Positions 11,025 to 21,202 of a stretch of 64,000 bases of DNA are shown one piece after another. The notes beneath the pieces are model-generated. The model did not search any database, had not been told where the DNA came from, and was given only the letters and a program-made list of their open reading frames with translations. Origin of the DNA: Microstegium vimineum (Eukaryota > Streptophyta > Magnoliopsida > Poales > Poaceae); NCBI GenBank assembly GCA_022036555.1, contig CM039137.1, forward strand, positions 6,760,319-6,824,318, read 5' to 3'. How positions within the stretch are numbered: the first letter of the stretch is position 1; each line of letters starts with the position of its first letter. The position numbers and the translations under genes were made by a program.

Positions 11025-11148
11025 CCTTGTTTGGATGCGCATTTATCTTCCTCAAACTATATGTATTGAAGTGTATTTGAACTAATATACATTTCAATAC
11101 ACTCCAATCCATATGGTTTGAGGCCGATACATGCGCATCCAAACAAGG
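11025..11148. repeat. Short palindromic MITE
   Basis: Near-perfect inverted ends: CCTTGTTTGGATGCGCAT on the left and ATGCGCATCCAAACAAGG on the right. Inner arms also pair (CAAACTATATG with CATATGGTTTG). The whole 124-bp unit could fold as one hairpin. It lies upstream of the RING-H2 gene. Confidence 0.7.
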
Positions 11149-11790
11149 GCTAAAAAATCTAACTTTTAACTGGGTTTGTGCAGGACTTGGGTGTATAGAC
11201 GTGGTGAGCTTTTGGTATGTCGTTTGGGGTGTATAACATGGGTATTCGGATAATTAATAAAACCGCAGACAATATATTAAATTTAATTAATCTATCATTA
11301 GCATATTTATTATTGATTATCAATTGTGTTTAATTATAGATTAATTAGATGTAAAAGATTCATCTCGCAAAATACATGCAAACTGTGTAGTTAGATATAT
11401 TTATCTACATTTAATTCTATATGCATATGTCTAAGCATTTGATGAAATAAGGCTATAGTTTTTGGGTGGAAAACTAAACAATGCTTTAATTAAGTGAAAG
11501 GCGGGGAAGTTTCATTTGCAAGCCTGAAGAGCGAAGCGTACTTCCGTGGCACCGGACTACATAAATGTCACTATTACTTTCAACCTTGAAAAAAAAACGA
11601 ATGCTTCAAAAGTCACAGCAAAATCTGTCCTTTGTGAGTTGCTCTCTTCGTCAGTACAGCGCGTAACTGCACTGGTTCACTTCACCCCATGTCATGCTTG
11701 GATACTGAAGACGTAAGCTTTCTGGAAGAGAGGAGAAAAAAAAACAAAAAGAGTAAACGTAAGCAATGCAACAAAAAATTAAAAAGCAAC
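11149..11790. other. Intergenic, nothing recognised
   Basis: AT-rich DNA with a short ATTAATTA-rich stretch at 11260-11420 that resembles the inside of hAT-type MITEs. No gene and no clear repeat ends. Confidence 0.3.
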
Positions 11791-11815
11791 GCTGTTGCCG
11801 GGTATCGAACCCGCG
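11791..11815 (-). repeat. Duplicated T arm and acceptor end of the tRNA-Asp
   Basis: Directly after the tRNA-like gene, a second copy reads GGGTTCGATACCCGGCAACA on the minus strand. Its T loop (TTCGATA) is closer to consensus than that of the first copy. The two copies share GTTGCCGGGTATC and AACCC on the plus strand with a 26-base offset. This suggests a partial tandem duplication of the 3' half of the tRNA. Confidence 0.7.
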
Positions 11816-11886
11816 GGCGTTGCCGGGTATCAAACCCGGGTCACCCGCTTGACAGGCGGAAATACTCACCACTATACTACAACGAC
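11816..11886 (-). tRNA. tRNA-Asp(GUC)-like gene, probably degenerate
   Basis: On the minus strand the sequence begins GTCGTTGTAGTATAGTGGT, the acceptor and D arm of plant tRNA-Asp. It continues with an anticodon arm carrying CTGTCAA (anticodon GUC) and a T arm (GGGTTTGATACCC). It departs from the usual tRNA-Asp in several places: one anticodon-stem pair is a T-G wobble, T-loop bases are altered, and acceptor pair 2 is mismatched because the 3' end reads CAACGCC. The T arm and acceptor end are repeated directly downstream (11791-11815). It may be a pseudogene; I cannot tell if it is transcribed. Confidence 0.6.
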
Positions 11887-12534
11887 TTTATGGCTTTTGC
11901 GCATTTTAGATTATATTAATCCTGATGAATATGGAATTCTGATTAGCAGATGCTCTGGGCCTCTCGCGGTCTCGCACATCCCAAGTTCCAAACAGCATAT
12001 TCCCAGGCTCCCAGCTTCCGTGCTTGGCTTTAATACAGGGCCGTGGCGTGCTCCGCCATCAGTCTGTGCTCTCGCTTTGCTTCTACTTCGTCCTATCGAC
12101 CCAGCATCCCGCAAAGCTGTAGCCGCGTCTGGGATCTGCGGTCTGCGGCATGTCGATCGCCGACCGGAGTTCCCGCTGCCGCCGAGTCCTCACGAATGAA
12201 GCCCAAACAGCAGGCAGGAACGCGGAGTAGCTCCAGAGCCCAGACTCCAGTGTTTTTCACGGCGACCTACGAGGATGTGACTGTGAGTATTTCATTGTTC
12301 TCGCCCGTGCCAACTCGTTCTTGTTTGGAGTCTCGGTGATGCACATCACCTGTTTTCCTGAATTTATTAGTAGCAATGCTTAGTTAAGTGATGCTCGTTT
12401 GCTCAGAATTTCACGGTTCGGGAGCGAGACCGTTCAGGTCAACAAGCTTAGACCTTGGATAGCCCATTTGCGCTCATAGCTCATACTTCAGAGTAGCCAG
12501 TGATATGGACGAATGGTGAATTGGTGATACATTA
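11887..12534. other. Intergenic with a possible orphan first exon
   Basis: An ATG at 12197 opens a frame (MKPKQQAGTRSSSRAQTPVF at its start) that runs 29 codons to a good donor (GTGAGTATT) at 12284. It is preceded by a GC-rich leader-like stretch. I found no following exon before the MITE at 12535 and do not recognise the protein. It could be a gene fragment or chance. Confidence 0.25.
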
Positions 12535-12792
12535 CTCCCTCCATACCTCAAATGCAAATCGTTTGAGACAGAGACACGGTCTTTAAAGCATAACTTTGAT
12601 TGATTATTTTTTAAAAAATATTTATTGAAATATAATATATGTATATTTTTATGAAAGTTTTTTCTAGACAAATCTATTGATATGGTTTTCACATTTCTAA
12701 ACTCAACAACATAAAAGCTATTAATGATTTATATTATTAATGTTTGACTCAAATCTTATCCTAAACGACTTACTTTTGAGGTATGGAAGGTG
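12535..12792. repeat. Stowaway-like MITE with TA target duplication
   Basis: Left end CTCCCTCCATACCTCAAATG and reversed right end CACCTTCCATACCTCAAAAG are inverted repeats, with TA on both flanks (12533-12534 and 12793-12794). The interior is AT-rich and non-coding. Confidence 0.7.
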
Positions 12793-12978
12793 TACTAGTT
12801 ACCAGCCGAATTCGTTCACTTTTCCGTTGCGCTCCACGGCTCAAAAGGCATGGAGCCAACAGTTAATTTTTGAGCTGGTTTACCATCGGGTCTACTTGAT
12901 AGACCGAAAACCCGACTCGTCGTGGATCTCACTTCTCTCTTGGTTTGTGCTTTGTTCTTGTTACAAGGAGAGGAGTTA

Positions 12979-13219
12979 GGCCCCGTTTAGATGGAACCCA
13001 AAACCAAAAATTTTCAAGATTCCCCGTTACATCAAATCTTGTGGCACATGCATGGAGTACTAAACGTAGACGAAAAAAAAACTAATTACACAGTTGATCG
13101 AGAAATTGCGAGACGAAACTTTCAAACCTAATTATTCCATAATTGAATAATTTTTACCAAATAACAATGAAAATGCTACAGTAGCCAAAAACCAAAATTT
13201 TTTGGATCTAAACTCGCCC
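12979..13219. repeat. hAT-like MITE, decayed
   Basis: Left end GGCCCCGTTTAGATGGAACC and reversed right end GGGCGAGTTTAGATCCAAAA. The interior carries wording common to the abundant grass hAT MITE family (TACTAAACGTAGACGAAAAA, GAAATTGCGAGACGA, AATGCTACAGTAGCC). No clean 8-bp target duplication remains. Confidence 0.6.
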
Positions 13220-13964
13220 TTATCTGAACTCCAAAAACCCTTTGTGATTTTTGTCCATTCTGGGATCCGGCCCACTTGGAGAGTTGGGCCTGAAGGTGCA
13301 ATAAAGTAATTTAGGCCCAAATCTACATTTCTTCAACTAATAAATTACTAGTTTTTATTCCTCGTATAAAAAAGAAGATTTAATGTTGATGATTCTCTGA
13401 ACAAAAGGGGCCTTTGTAATATTGTTGGGTGCGGCATGCAGCTATTTATAATAGTAGCTACAATGGATAGTAGCTCCTTTTCTTGCTGACGCAACTCATA
13501 GCTGCAGCTAAAAAGGTCTCAGCAATAAGACATCAGGTACTTATTTGCAAAGAACACGAGTTTCTCAGTAATTTATTTTTATAGGTGTTCTTGTTCGTTT
13601 GGCTTATTAGCCACCGAAACAATACGACACCAGTCGACTTATCAGCCACCAAAACAATCAAACGAACAGAGCGATAGCATATGAAATAAGTGGGTATATC
13701 TTATTGGCTTAATTTATCAACCTAGTTTATTAGCTATAATATAATATGTTTTCTTTTACAGCAAAATAATATTAGTTAAGACTTATCAGCTGCAAAAACT
13801 ATCAGCCGGATCATAAAAGATTTAATATTTTTGTTAAAAGAAATTAGTTATTGAATGAACAAGATAGCATATCTTAAATCTTAGCGAGGGCGGTATTTGA
13901 CTGTAAGCATGAAAAAGGAAGAACGATGGTGGGTAGTTATCGTGATGGCCTCGTATGGCCGTCC
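13220..13964. other. Intergenic, possible MITE at 13590-13680
   Basis: A short inverted repeat pairs TTGTTCGTTTGGCTTATTAG (from 13590) with ATCAAACGAACAGAG (ending near 13671). Otherwise no gene or repeat is clear. Confidence 0.35.
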
Positions 13965-14088
13965 TGGGCGCCGTAGCGGGCGGCGCTGTCGCACCCCGCG
14001 GTCGGCGGCTTCGTCACGCACTGCGGTGCGACCTCCCGAGAGCATGTGGGCTGGCGTTCCGGTCGTCGTCTGGATCTTGCACGCGGGA
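13965..14088 (+). pseudogene. Decayed UDP-glycosyltransferase PSPG-box fragment
   Basis: In one frame the DNA reads WAP, stop, then RAALSHPAVGGFVTHCG; a TAG at 13974 replaces the usual Gln codon. After the HCG the frame shifts, and a second frame gives ESMWAGVPVVVW, the second half of the same PSPG box. Nothing upstream or downstream restores the rest of a glycosyltransferase, so this is a small broken relic. It is on the opposite strand from the intact UGT at 847-2322 and differs from it in sequence. Confidence 0.8.
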
Positions 14089-15085
14089 AGAAGACGCGGA
14101 ACGATCCACGCCCGCGCAAGCTGTATGCGCGTGCGTAAAGATACCCTTACGCGCGCGGGTGAGGTTTGGCAAGTCGGAACAAATGACAAGTTAATTTGAC
14201 AAACTGTTGGAGCATGATTTTTGTTTGTTTTTCTAAATTTTAAAGGATGACAAGTCATTTACCAAACTGTTGGAGATGCTTTAAAGAGTTGTTGGAGAAA
14301 GAATTTTTTGATTTTACCAAAGTTATAAGAATATTAATCTGTTTTAAGTTGTTGTTGGAGATGCTAATTGACGTATAAAACTCTAACATGAGATGTATTA
14401 AAGTTTATAGTTAATTTTAGATCATATATTTAAAGCTTTAAACTTTAAATTGGAGCTTTCAATTTTATTAGAAATAATGATCCAAACAGGGTATAAATGA
14501 GGAGGGAGTTAGCATACAATTTTCGACGTCTAGAAGGAGCTTGGCCACCAAGTCTTGCCGAATTCAAACCGCGTGATTGCTTCCCGAAACTTCTTTCGGA
14601 CCATCTTCTTTTCTCATGCCGGCCCCCACCTACAGTCCACCAGCCGCTCCACGCCGCCGGATGCCGTCCAAGGGCCCCTTCGCGCCACGTGTCGAATGGG
14701 CGCTGACGCTTTCCTCGCGATCTCCACCGTCCTCCAGACTTGCTTGCTCTTGGGCCCCGACGACGTGCCCGCGCCTCCCTGTCCACGACTTTTTAAACTT
14801 AACCCTTAAGTACCAATCCCGCGGTTACCCCATTTCTACACCCTCATGTGCCGTGTCACTGCCGGTGGGCCTGAATCTGCGCCTGGCTTCACTGCCGGTG
14901 GGCCTGAATCTGCGCCTGGCGCCTTGATTCGCCGTTAAGCGAAGTGGGTAGGCGGGATCCCTTTCCGTGGGGACACCTACTTGCGCGGACAAAACGAGCC
15001 ACGGAATTCAAACGGCACTGGCTCGCATCCAACGGCATCCGCCCGTTCAAACGGAGGTCGACGGCCGGGATCGCATCAAGCGCCG
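14089..15085. other. Upstream region of the reticulon gene
   Basis: AT-rich to 14500, then GC-richer. Open frames at 14555-14927 have no recognisable product. It contains the 33-bp tandem repeat listed separately. Confidence 0.35.
14857..14922. repeat. Two-copy 33-bp tandem repeat
   Basis: Copies at 14857-14889 and 14890-14922 share CACTGCCGGTGGGCCTGAAT and the following CTGCGCCTGGC. They lie about 320 bp upstream of the reticulon ATG, in what is probably its promoter. Confidence 0.85.
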
Positions 15086-15093
15086 CTTATAAG
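15086..15093 (+). promoter_or_regulatory. TATA-like box of the reticulon gene
   Basis: CTTATAAG lies about 150 bp upstream of the ATG at 15245, which would leave a leader of about 120 nt. Called by position and consensus only. Confidence 0.45.
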
Positions 15094-15244
15094 ACAACTT
15101 GGCCTTGCTACGTGCACACGGCGTCTTTGTGTGAGCACACCGCGCAGCAACGAAAGGGGAACGAGAAGAACCAGCCAAACAAGCTTGGTACTGTGGTTTC
15201 TCATCTGAGCAGCGGCGGCGGAGAAGAAGAGAGAGGAGGTGAGC

Positions 15245-16728
15245 ATGGCTGACCACAAGGAGGAGCCTGTGATGGAGTCTGTGATGGACAAGATCTCCGA
15301 AAAGTTCCACGGCGGGGACTCCTCGTCGTCGTCTGACTCGGACGACGAGAAGAAGAAGGGGTCCTCGTCGGCGTCGGCGGCGGAGGCCATGAAGGCCAAG
15401 ATCTACCGCCTCTTCGGCCGCGAGAGGCCCGTTCACTCCGTCCTCGGCGGCGGCAAGCGTAAGCCCCCTTGATTTGTATATCCGATTCGCTCCTGTTTCC
15501 CCCCCTTCTAGATCCGATCCGATCTAGTTATATATGCGCTTACTCGTGTTACCTTGGACTGCTGCTTGTTGCTGCGGCAAAATAATTCGGCACTTTGTTA
15601 GTAAGCTGCTTTATGGTTTGAAACTGAAAAGTGTTTGGACCTTGGGTTTGGCATCTGTAGCGTATTTACTAAGTAGCTTGAAGATTTCAATTTGATTTGA
15701 TCCGTTTCAGCGGTTAGCGGCGGCAGCTTGTCGTTACCCTTAAACCCTAACATGCTCGGTTCGATCTGGACTTGGGAACGGATCTGGAATGTTTAGCTGT
15801 CCACTTGTTTATTAGGGATGTTTGGACTGATGCTGTTATTTCTTTACAAATGTGCTTGCAGCTGCCGATCTTGTCCTATGGAGGAACAAGAAGATCTCAG
15901 GCGGGGTACTTGCTGGTGCCACGGCCATCTGGCTCCTGTTCGAGGTTATGGAGTACCATCTCCTCACCTTGGTGTGCCACTGTCTCATCCTCTCGCTGGC
16001 CACCCTCTTCCTGTGGTCCAATGCCTCCACTTTCATCAACAAGTGAGCTTTTGGGATTCCTAATGTTCAAATGAATCTGAGCTCATTCTGGAACGTGACC
16101 TGCTCTGATTGACATGACATGAGCAAAACTTTATGAGAATTGTGATTTATATGGTGTTGCTGATTTTCAGGTCCCCACCAAACATTCCTGAGATGAAAAT
16201 CCCCGAGGATGTGGCTGTTAATGTTGCACTGTCACTGAGATATGAGATCAACAGGGGCTTTGCTACCTTGAGGGAGATTGGGCATGGCCGTGATCTGAAG
16301 AAGTTCCTAATTGTATGTTGGTTCTCTTTCATCATTTGTGCCTAGTGTAAGGAAATTCTTGGTATAGTGCTGATGCCTGGCACTTTTTCTTCTGTTTATC
16401 GCAGGTTATCACAGGTTTCTGGTTTCTTTCAGTTCTTGGGAGCTGCTGCAACTTCCTGACACTGTTCTATATTGGTAATGACTGCGATTCCACTGTTACT
16501 AACGTTTCTCTCGGTGTTGATTCAAGTTTTGAATGATAAAAATTATATGCCTCTATTGCAGTCTTTGTGGCACTATACACTCTACCAGTTCTGTATGAGA
16601 AATATGAGGACAAGGTTGATGCTTTTGGTGAGAAGGCCATGATTGAACTGAAGAAGTATTATGCCATTTTCGATGAGAAGTGCCTGTCGAAGATTCCGAA
16701 GGGCCCGCTTAAGGATAAGAAGCACTAG
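15245..16728 (+). CDS. Reticulon-like protein, plant RTNLB family
   Basis: Five exons join in phase: 15245-15458, 15862-16042, 16171-16312, 16405-16474 and 16562-16728, giving 257 aa. The protein has an acidic, Ser-rich N-terminus (about residues 25-50), then a reticulon homology domain opening with RPVHSVLGGGKPADLVLWRN. That domain has two long hydrophobic hairpins (ISGGVLAGATAIWLLFEVME to LVCHCLILSLATLFLW, and VITGFWFLSVLGSCCNFLTL to FVALYTLPVLYEKY) with a hydrophilic loop between. The C-terminus is Lys-rich and ends KDKKH. Reticulons shape tubular ER by hairpin wedging. The first intron splits a Pro codon (C/CT). Length and exon pattern match plant RTNLB1-8 types; the exact paralogue is not assigned. 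Confidence 0.95.
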
Positions 16729-17142
16729 ATTGATAGTAAGGCACTTGCTATGAATCAACGTCTACGTTTGAGTCACTACCTGCCACCTACGTGCTTGGTC
16801 CTGGTCTCTAGTTGATAGTATATAATCTGTATGGGCAACTCTGGTGTGACTGGCAGTTGTGATCTGCTGATCTTTAAAGTCATGTCGGCTGAAAATTGTT
16901 GATCTTGTTTTTGGTTCCAACTTTCAGCATAGTTGCCTGGAAGCTTGAAATATATTTTGCGCTCTATCAATGTCATGTGAACTTTGTCCTAAATCTTTAT
17001 TGTTGACTTGGTGCCTTTTGCAAGTGCTAGGCTAGTGAAGTGATAATATTTGCAATGTTAGTATTTGCTATTATGATAAAGTAGTCCATTGTCCTCAGGT
17101 GTGTGTGTTCATACCATATGCATCATTGCATGAAAGTTAAAT

Positions 17143-17463
17143 GTGAAGGTCCCAGCAGTGGCTTGATCTGAAAGTATGAGAGCTCTCTAACATTATAACC
17201 TTGACATATGGATTGTGCCATGTTATACAATGCTTGAATGAAGCTTTATATTTCACAGCATTTCATACCATGGCCACAAATACACTGAATTATTTAAAAT
17301 GTTCGTGTGAGAGTTATATTAGGTGAAGGTCCTAGCAGATTCTTGAGCTGAAAGTACAACTGTACATGTGCTCTCTTAATGCCATGACCTCCACTTGTGG
17401 ACAATGCTTCAATGTTGCTTATATTTAACTGCATTTCATACCTGGCCACAGGCACTGAGCTAT
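17143..17463. repeat. Diverged tandem duplication, period about 180 bp
   Basis: Copy one starts at 17143 and copy two at 17323, both with GTGAAGGTCC and TCTGAAAGTA-like wording (TGAGCTGAAAGTA in copy two). Both continue with GCATTTCATACC, GGCCACA and CACTGA in the same order. The copies are diverged, so the duplication is old. It lies about 400 bp downstream of the reticulon stop codon. Confidence 0.7.
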
Positions 17464-18120
17464 CTATGCTGTCTGGATGTCTTTCGACCCCGTTCGCGCT
17501 TCTAAGTATACAATCTGAATCTGTCAAGATTATACAATCCAGTAGCAATGCTTCTAGCTGAATTACATATACTTAATTTTGGGCCATTTGTTCAGCTGGA
17601 GATTTGGGTTCAAATGATTAGTTCTGTCATTTTGTGACTATCAGAATTATTATAAATGGTGTGACTGCAAATTAGTTTGGGAAGTTTCAATGGTTACACA
17701 CGTGAAGTGCAATGCCTTTTCATTTCTGAAATGAAGATTGAGCCCCTTGGTTGGCTTAGTAGCTAAACTAGAAAACTGGCGCCTGAGTGTCTTAATCTTG
17801 CCATTGTCCTTGATTGGACCATTTGTGTTCGGTGCTAGCTATGTATGTTGCCCTGACTTTTTGGATACTGCATTGTCAATGGAGAGAACCAGGAGTTGAG
17901 AGATTATCCTTTCTACATTGGACTTCAGGAACTTATTATCCCTTCATTTACTCTCCTAAAGGGCTATTGTCATCTTGAATTGAAACAGACCTGGAAGTAA
18001 TACTGGTAGATTAACATTTTAGAGTGGAGTGTCTTGTGCCTCATTTGCTATGGACACCTGAAATACCAAAGGGAAATTAGAAGAGAACCAAGTATGTACA
18101 TTGATGCGCTGGTTAAACTT
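17464..18120. other. Intergenic, nothing recognised
   Basis: Unique-looking moderately AT-rich DNA between the reticulon 3' flank and the MITE at 18123. No open frame or repeat end stands out. Confidence 0.3.
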
Positions 18121-18122
18121 TA

Positions 18123-18468
18123 CTCCCTCTGTTTTAAATTATAAGTCATTTTAATTTTTTTTGTGCATCTATTTTACTATGTATTTGGATATAACATGTC
18201 ACAGTAAATTTTGATCATGATTGGTTTATGGACAGTGCCAAAACTTAGACAAGTCAAGGTTTTGACAATCATTCATTCATTTGATTTGGTGCCAAAACTC
18301 GCTGAAATCTCACAGTTGGCATGCCAAATCTATGGCTACTATTTTTGCCCAAGTTTTGGCAACCTTTTCTTGCCAAATCTTAGGTATGACATTTTGGTAG
18401 CCAAAAAAAAGTAGTCCCTTTATGTACCAAAAAAAGTCGAAATGACTTAAAATTGAGAACAGAGAGAA
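18123..18468. repeat. Stowaway-like MITE with an insertion
   Basis: Left end CTCCCTCTGTTTTAAATTAT and right end AAATTGAGAACAGAGAGAA are flanked by TA. The centre (about 18215-18420) differs from other copies and holds repeated TTTGGTGCCAAAAC and TTGGCATGCCAAATC words, which may be a nested second element. Confidence 0.55.
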
Positions 18469-18821
18469 TATTTCCCTATCAAACTTGAATAGCAAATAAA
18501 TCTGAAGTGGAATGAATACGGTAGTGTAATGACAGTTAAAGAAACAGTTAAAGATAGAGCAGAGAACTACATATTGTTTTGACTTAAAATTTGTGACAAA
18601 ATATCTCTGATCATCTCGGGTAACATTGTAATGCACCTTTGTAGTAACAGGATTGTAAGAAAAAGAGAGAAGTCGAGTCGTAGGCTTGTCTTCAGTGATA
18701 GTGATCGTGGCAATGGAATTGATTTTCGTAGCATGAATTGATTCTCACAGGACAACAAATGTGTTATGCTATGAAATACGAATAAGTTTTGTATGTAAGT
18801 ATCATGGAAAACAGCATATGT

Positions 18822-18830
18822 TATATTTTA
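18822..18830. repeat. Left target-site duplication of the Mutator-like element
   Basis: TATATTTTA directly left of the element matches TAGATTTTA (19676-19684) directly right of it at 8 of 9 positions. A 9-bp duplication is the mark of Mutator-type insertion. Confidence 0.65.
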
Positions 18831-19675
18831 GAGTCTTTTCCACTTATGTCATTGAAAAAGTTGTCAGTTCCACACGAACCACTAAAAAGTTGAGACGGTC
18901 GTGTGTGCCATCGCGCTAAACTTTTTTACCACACGCGTCATTCCGTTCAGTTATGTCACTAACGGTGTGAAACCAGGGTGGAAAAGGTCCACAATGCCCT
19001 TAAGAATATATTCTCTCATTTTTTTATCCATTTATTTTTCTTTTTCAGTTTTTTATTTTTTCTCATTCCCCTATCCAATCGGGTCGGGTCGGGGGTGGGG
19101 GCGCCGTCGTGGCCGGGAGGGGCTTGCGCGCGGGGAGAGGGGCCGCCTCGACGCCTTGCCGCTGAAGGTAGTGAGGATGGACCGGTGCTGCACCGGCGAG
19201 CGCGCCCCGGCCCGACGGCCGCGACCCTCCCCGCCCCGCCCTGCTCCGGCGGCCGTGCCCCACCCCGCCCCGGCGGACGCGCACTGGCGAGCGCGCCCCG
19301 CCCCGACGACTGCAGCGCGCCCCGGCAACCTCGCCCTGCAGCGGCCTGCGCCCCGACGAGCGCGCCCCCGCTGCTCCTCCTTGCCTCCTCCACGGCCTGA
19401 TGCTGCCCCGCACCAGCGCTGCGCGCACCCTGCACCTGCGACGGCTGCAGTCCCGCCTCGTCTCGGTAAGGTATTGAAACTGAGGGGCATTTTTGACTTC
19501 TTAGCTAACTGGACCCACACGTCAGGGGTGTCAAACGGTCAAAACATGACAGAAGGTGGACGGAATGACGCGTATGGTAAAAAAGTTTAGCGCGGTGACA
19601 CACACGACTCCCTCAATTTTTTAGTGCCCCGTGTGGAACTGACAACTTTTTTAATGACAAGAGTAAAAAAGACTC
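18831..19675. mobile_element. Non-autonomous Mutator-like element with GC-rich cargo
   Basis: Long terminal inverted repeats of about 120 bp: the left arm starts GAGTCTTTTCCACTTATGTC and the reversed right arm starts GAGTCTTTTTTACTCTTGTC. Both continue with AGTTGTCAGTTCCACACG, CACTAAAAA, GTCGTGTGTG, GCGCTAAACTTTTTTACCA and ACGCGTCATTCCGT. Near-identical 9-bp flanks support a Mutator-type origin. The centre (about 19080-19470) is very GC-rich and open in several frames on both strands, with Pro/Ala/Arg-rich translations that match no family I know. No transposase is seen. This is the architecture of a Pack-MULE, but capture of host exon sequence is unproven. Confidence 0.75.
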
Positions 19676-19769
19676 TAGATTTTAACTGTACCATTGCTAA
19701 TGAAGTCTCAACGTCAAGAACAACTCACAACTTTTTTAGCTGCCTCCGAAGATTCGAATTACCATGTAT

Positions 19770-19990
19770 TCTTTCCATTCTAAATTCTAAATTATTCTAA
19801 ATTATAAGACATTTCAAAAATCTTAGAGAGTCAGAGCATTAAAGTTTGACTAAAATTATAGATAAAATTATAAAAACTTATAATATCCTAAAAAAATATA
19901 AAAGCTTATAATATCAAATAGGTATGTTATGATAATATAATTGATGAAGAATCTAATGATACTTAATTGTCAAATAGGTATGCTAAGAAG
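19770..19990. repeat. Stowaway-like MITE fragment
   Basis: AT-rich DNA with ATTATAAGACATTTCAAAAA, AATCTTAGAGAGTC and AATCTAATGATACTTAATTG, the same words as the element at 37405-37659. The right end is missing. Confidence 0.5.
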
Positions 19991-20684
19991 TATCAAATAG
20001 GCAAGCAAACTGAACAGCAGTCTTTTACTCTTTAGAAATCCAGAATGAGGCACTTAATAAGGAAAACAAAATTAAAATGGAGCAGCCGCTTCAGTTGAAC
20101 GATCGTTACTCCATTCAGTTGTATAAACTGAATCCATATGCTCCTAACTGAAAACCATACTCAAGCTGATCTAGAAAAAAAGACAGCAGTGTAGTTGATT
20201 CACTCAATAAATTATTGGTGGCCAGAACCCCAAATTTGTTTGATATAAAGCCCAGGAACCCATCTTGAGGACGAATCTAAGAACTAATCCACATTATCCA
20301 GCCATTCACTGTCAAGTGATCCTCCATAAGCTGCACATTCTGTGAAACATCATGGCTCCATCAATCCGCAAGCCAGAATGGGATGCGAAATGTAACCAAG
20401 AAGGAAAAAGAGCCTGTTGCATGTAAAGCTGAAGAGAAGATGACTAGAGTTTAATAATCCTTGGTTCGAGCTTTGGACTCTTATTATGAGTGGCCTACAT
20501 GGGATCTCGATCTTGCAATGGAGAATGGCGTCCCTGATAGCACTTTCTTGGCGCAAATCACACGGCTTAGCCTTGGCGACGCCGGCACGCCTTGGAGAAG
20601 CATCCTTCGCCTTCTCTTCTTCCTTTGCCTTGCCCCTCCAGATGCATCTCACCATCTTCCGATATATAGAAGGGCACCAAGAAC
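19991..20684. other. Intergenic, nothing recognised
   Basis: No gene can be supported. The right part may be the 3' flank of the broken gene that follows on the minus strand. Confidence 0.3.
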
Positions 20685-21202
20685 CTAAACGAGGACATCC
20701 ACTTGTGTTGCCTCCTGCGTCTCCCGAAAGACGGCACGGCGCCCCTCGTGTCCGCGGTGGTCACCGTGCCAGTGCCACCACGGAGATTGAAAGGCGAAGA
20801 GTTCTGCGACACGGACTGTCGTGTCGGTGGGTGGTGGTGCAGCCGCAGAGGCTATCATCCTCTGAGACGAGTCCAGCGAGAGCGACCGCGTGAGTGCCGC
20901 CGGCTGCTTATGGCCCGCACGGCCATCTTCCTGCCCATGCTGGCTCGCGAGATGTACAGGAAGGAGCAGGCCGTTGAGGAACACATGGTCGGCGACGGCC
21001 ATCGCCTCGGTCTGCTCGGACAGCGATAGCCGGAAGTCAAAACTGCATTGCGACACCGACGCAGGGTCGGCTTCGGTGGACGAGGTTGTGATGTCACCTT
21101 GGACGATGATGCGCTCCTCTCGGACTTTGGTTTGCTGGTCGGCCAGCTGTACGAGAAGCTGCCGACTTCGGGAAGAAGAGGATATGAGGTGGTGTCATCC
21201 AT
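20685..21202 (-). pseudogene. Membrane-associated kinase regulator (MAKR)-like, frameshifted
   Basis: From an ATG at 21202 one minus-strand frame reads an N-terminus containing GSFSYSW, a hallmark near the start of MAKR/BKI1-related proteins. About 30 codons later the homology moves to another frame carrying FDFRLSLSEQ and then VADHVFLNGLLLPVHL, which matches the second conserved block of that family. The two frames overlap around 21060-21120, so one short indel would explain the break. The C-terminal part is not recognisable. MAKR proteins sit at the plasma membrane and modulate receptor kinases; this copy is probably inactive. An intron or sequencing error cannot be excluded. Confidence 0.5.

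Noticed and set aside
18901..19590. 229-residue Pro/Ala/Arg-rich frame inside the Mutator-like element
   Set aside because: It runs from inside one inverted repeat into the other and several equally long frames exist on the opposite strand; open by composition rather than by coding.
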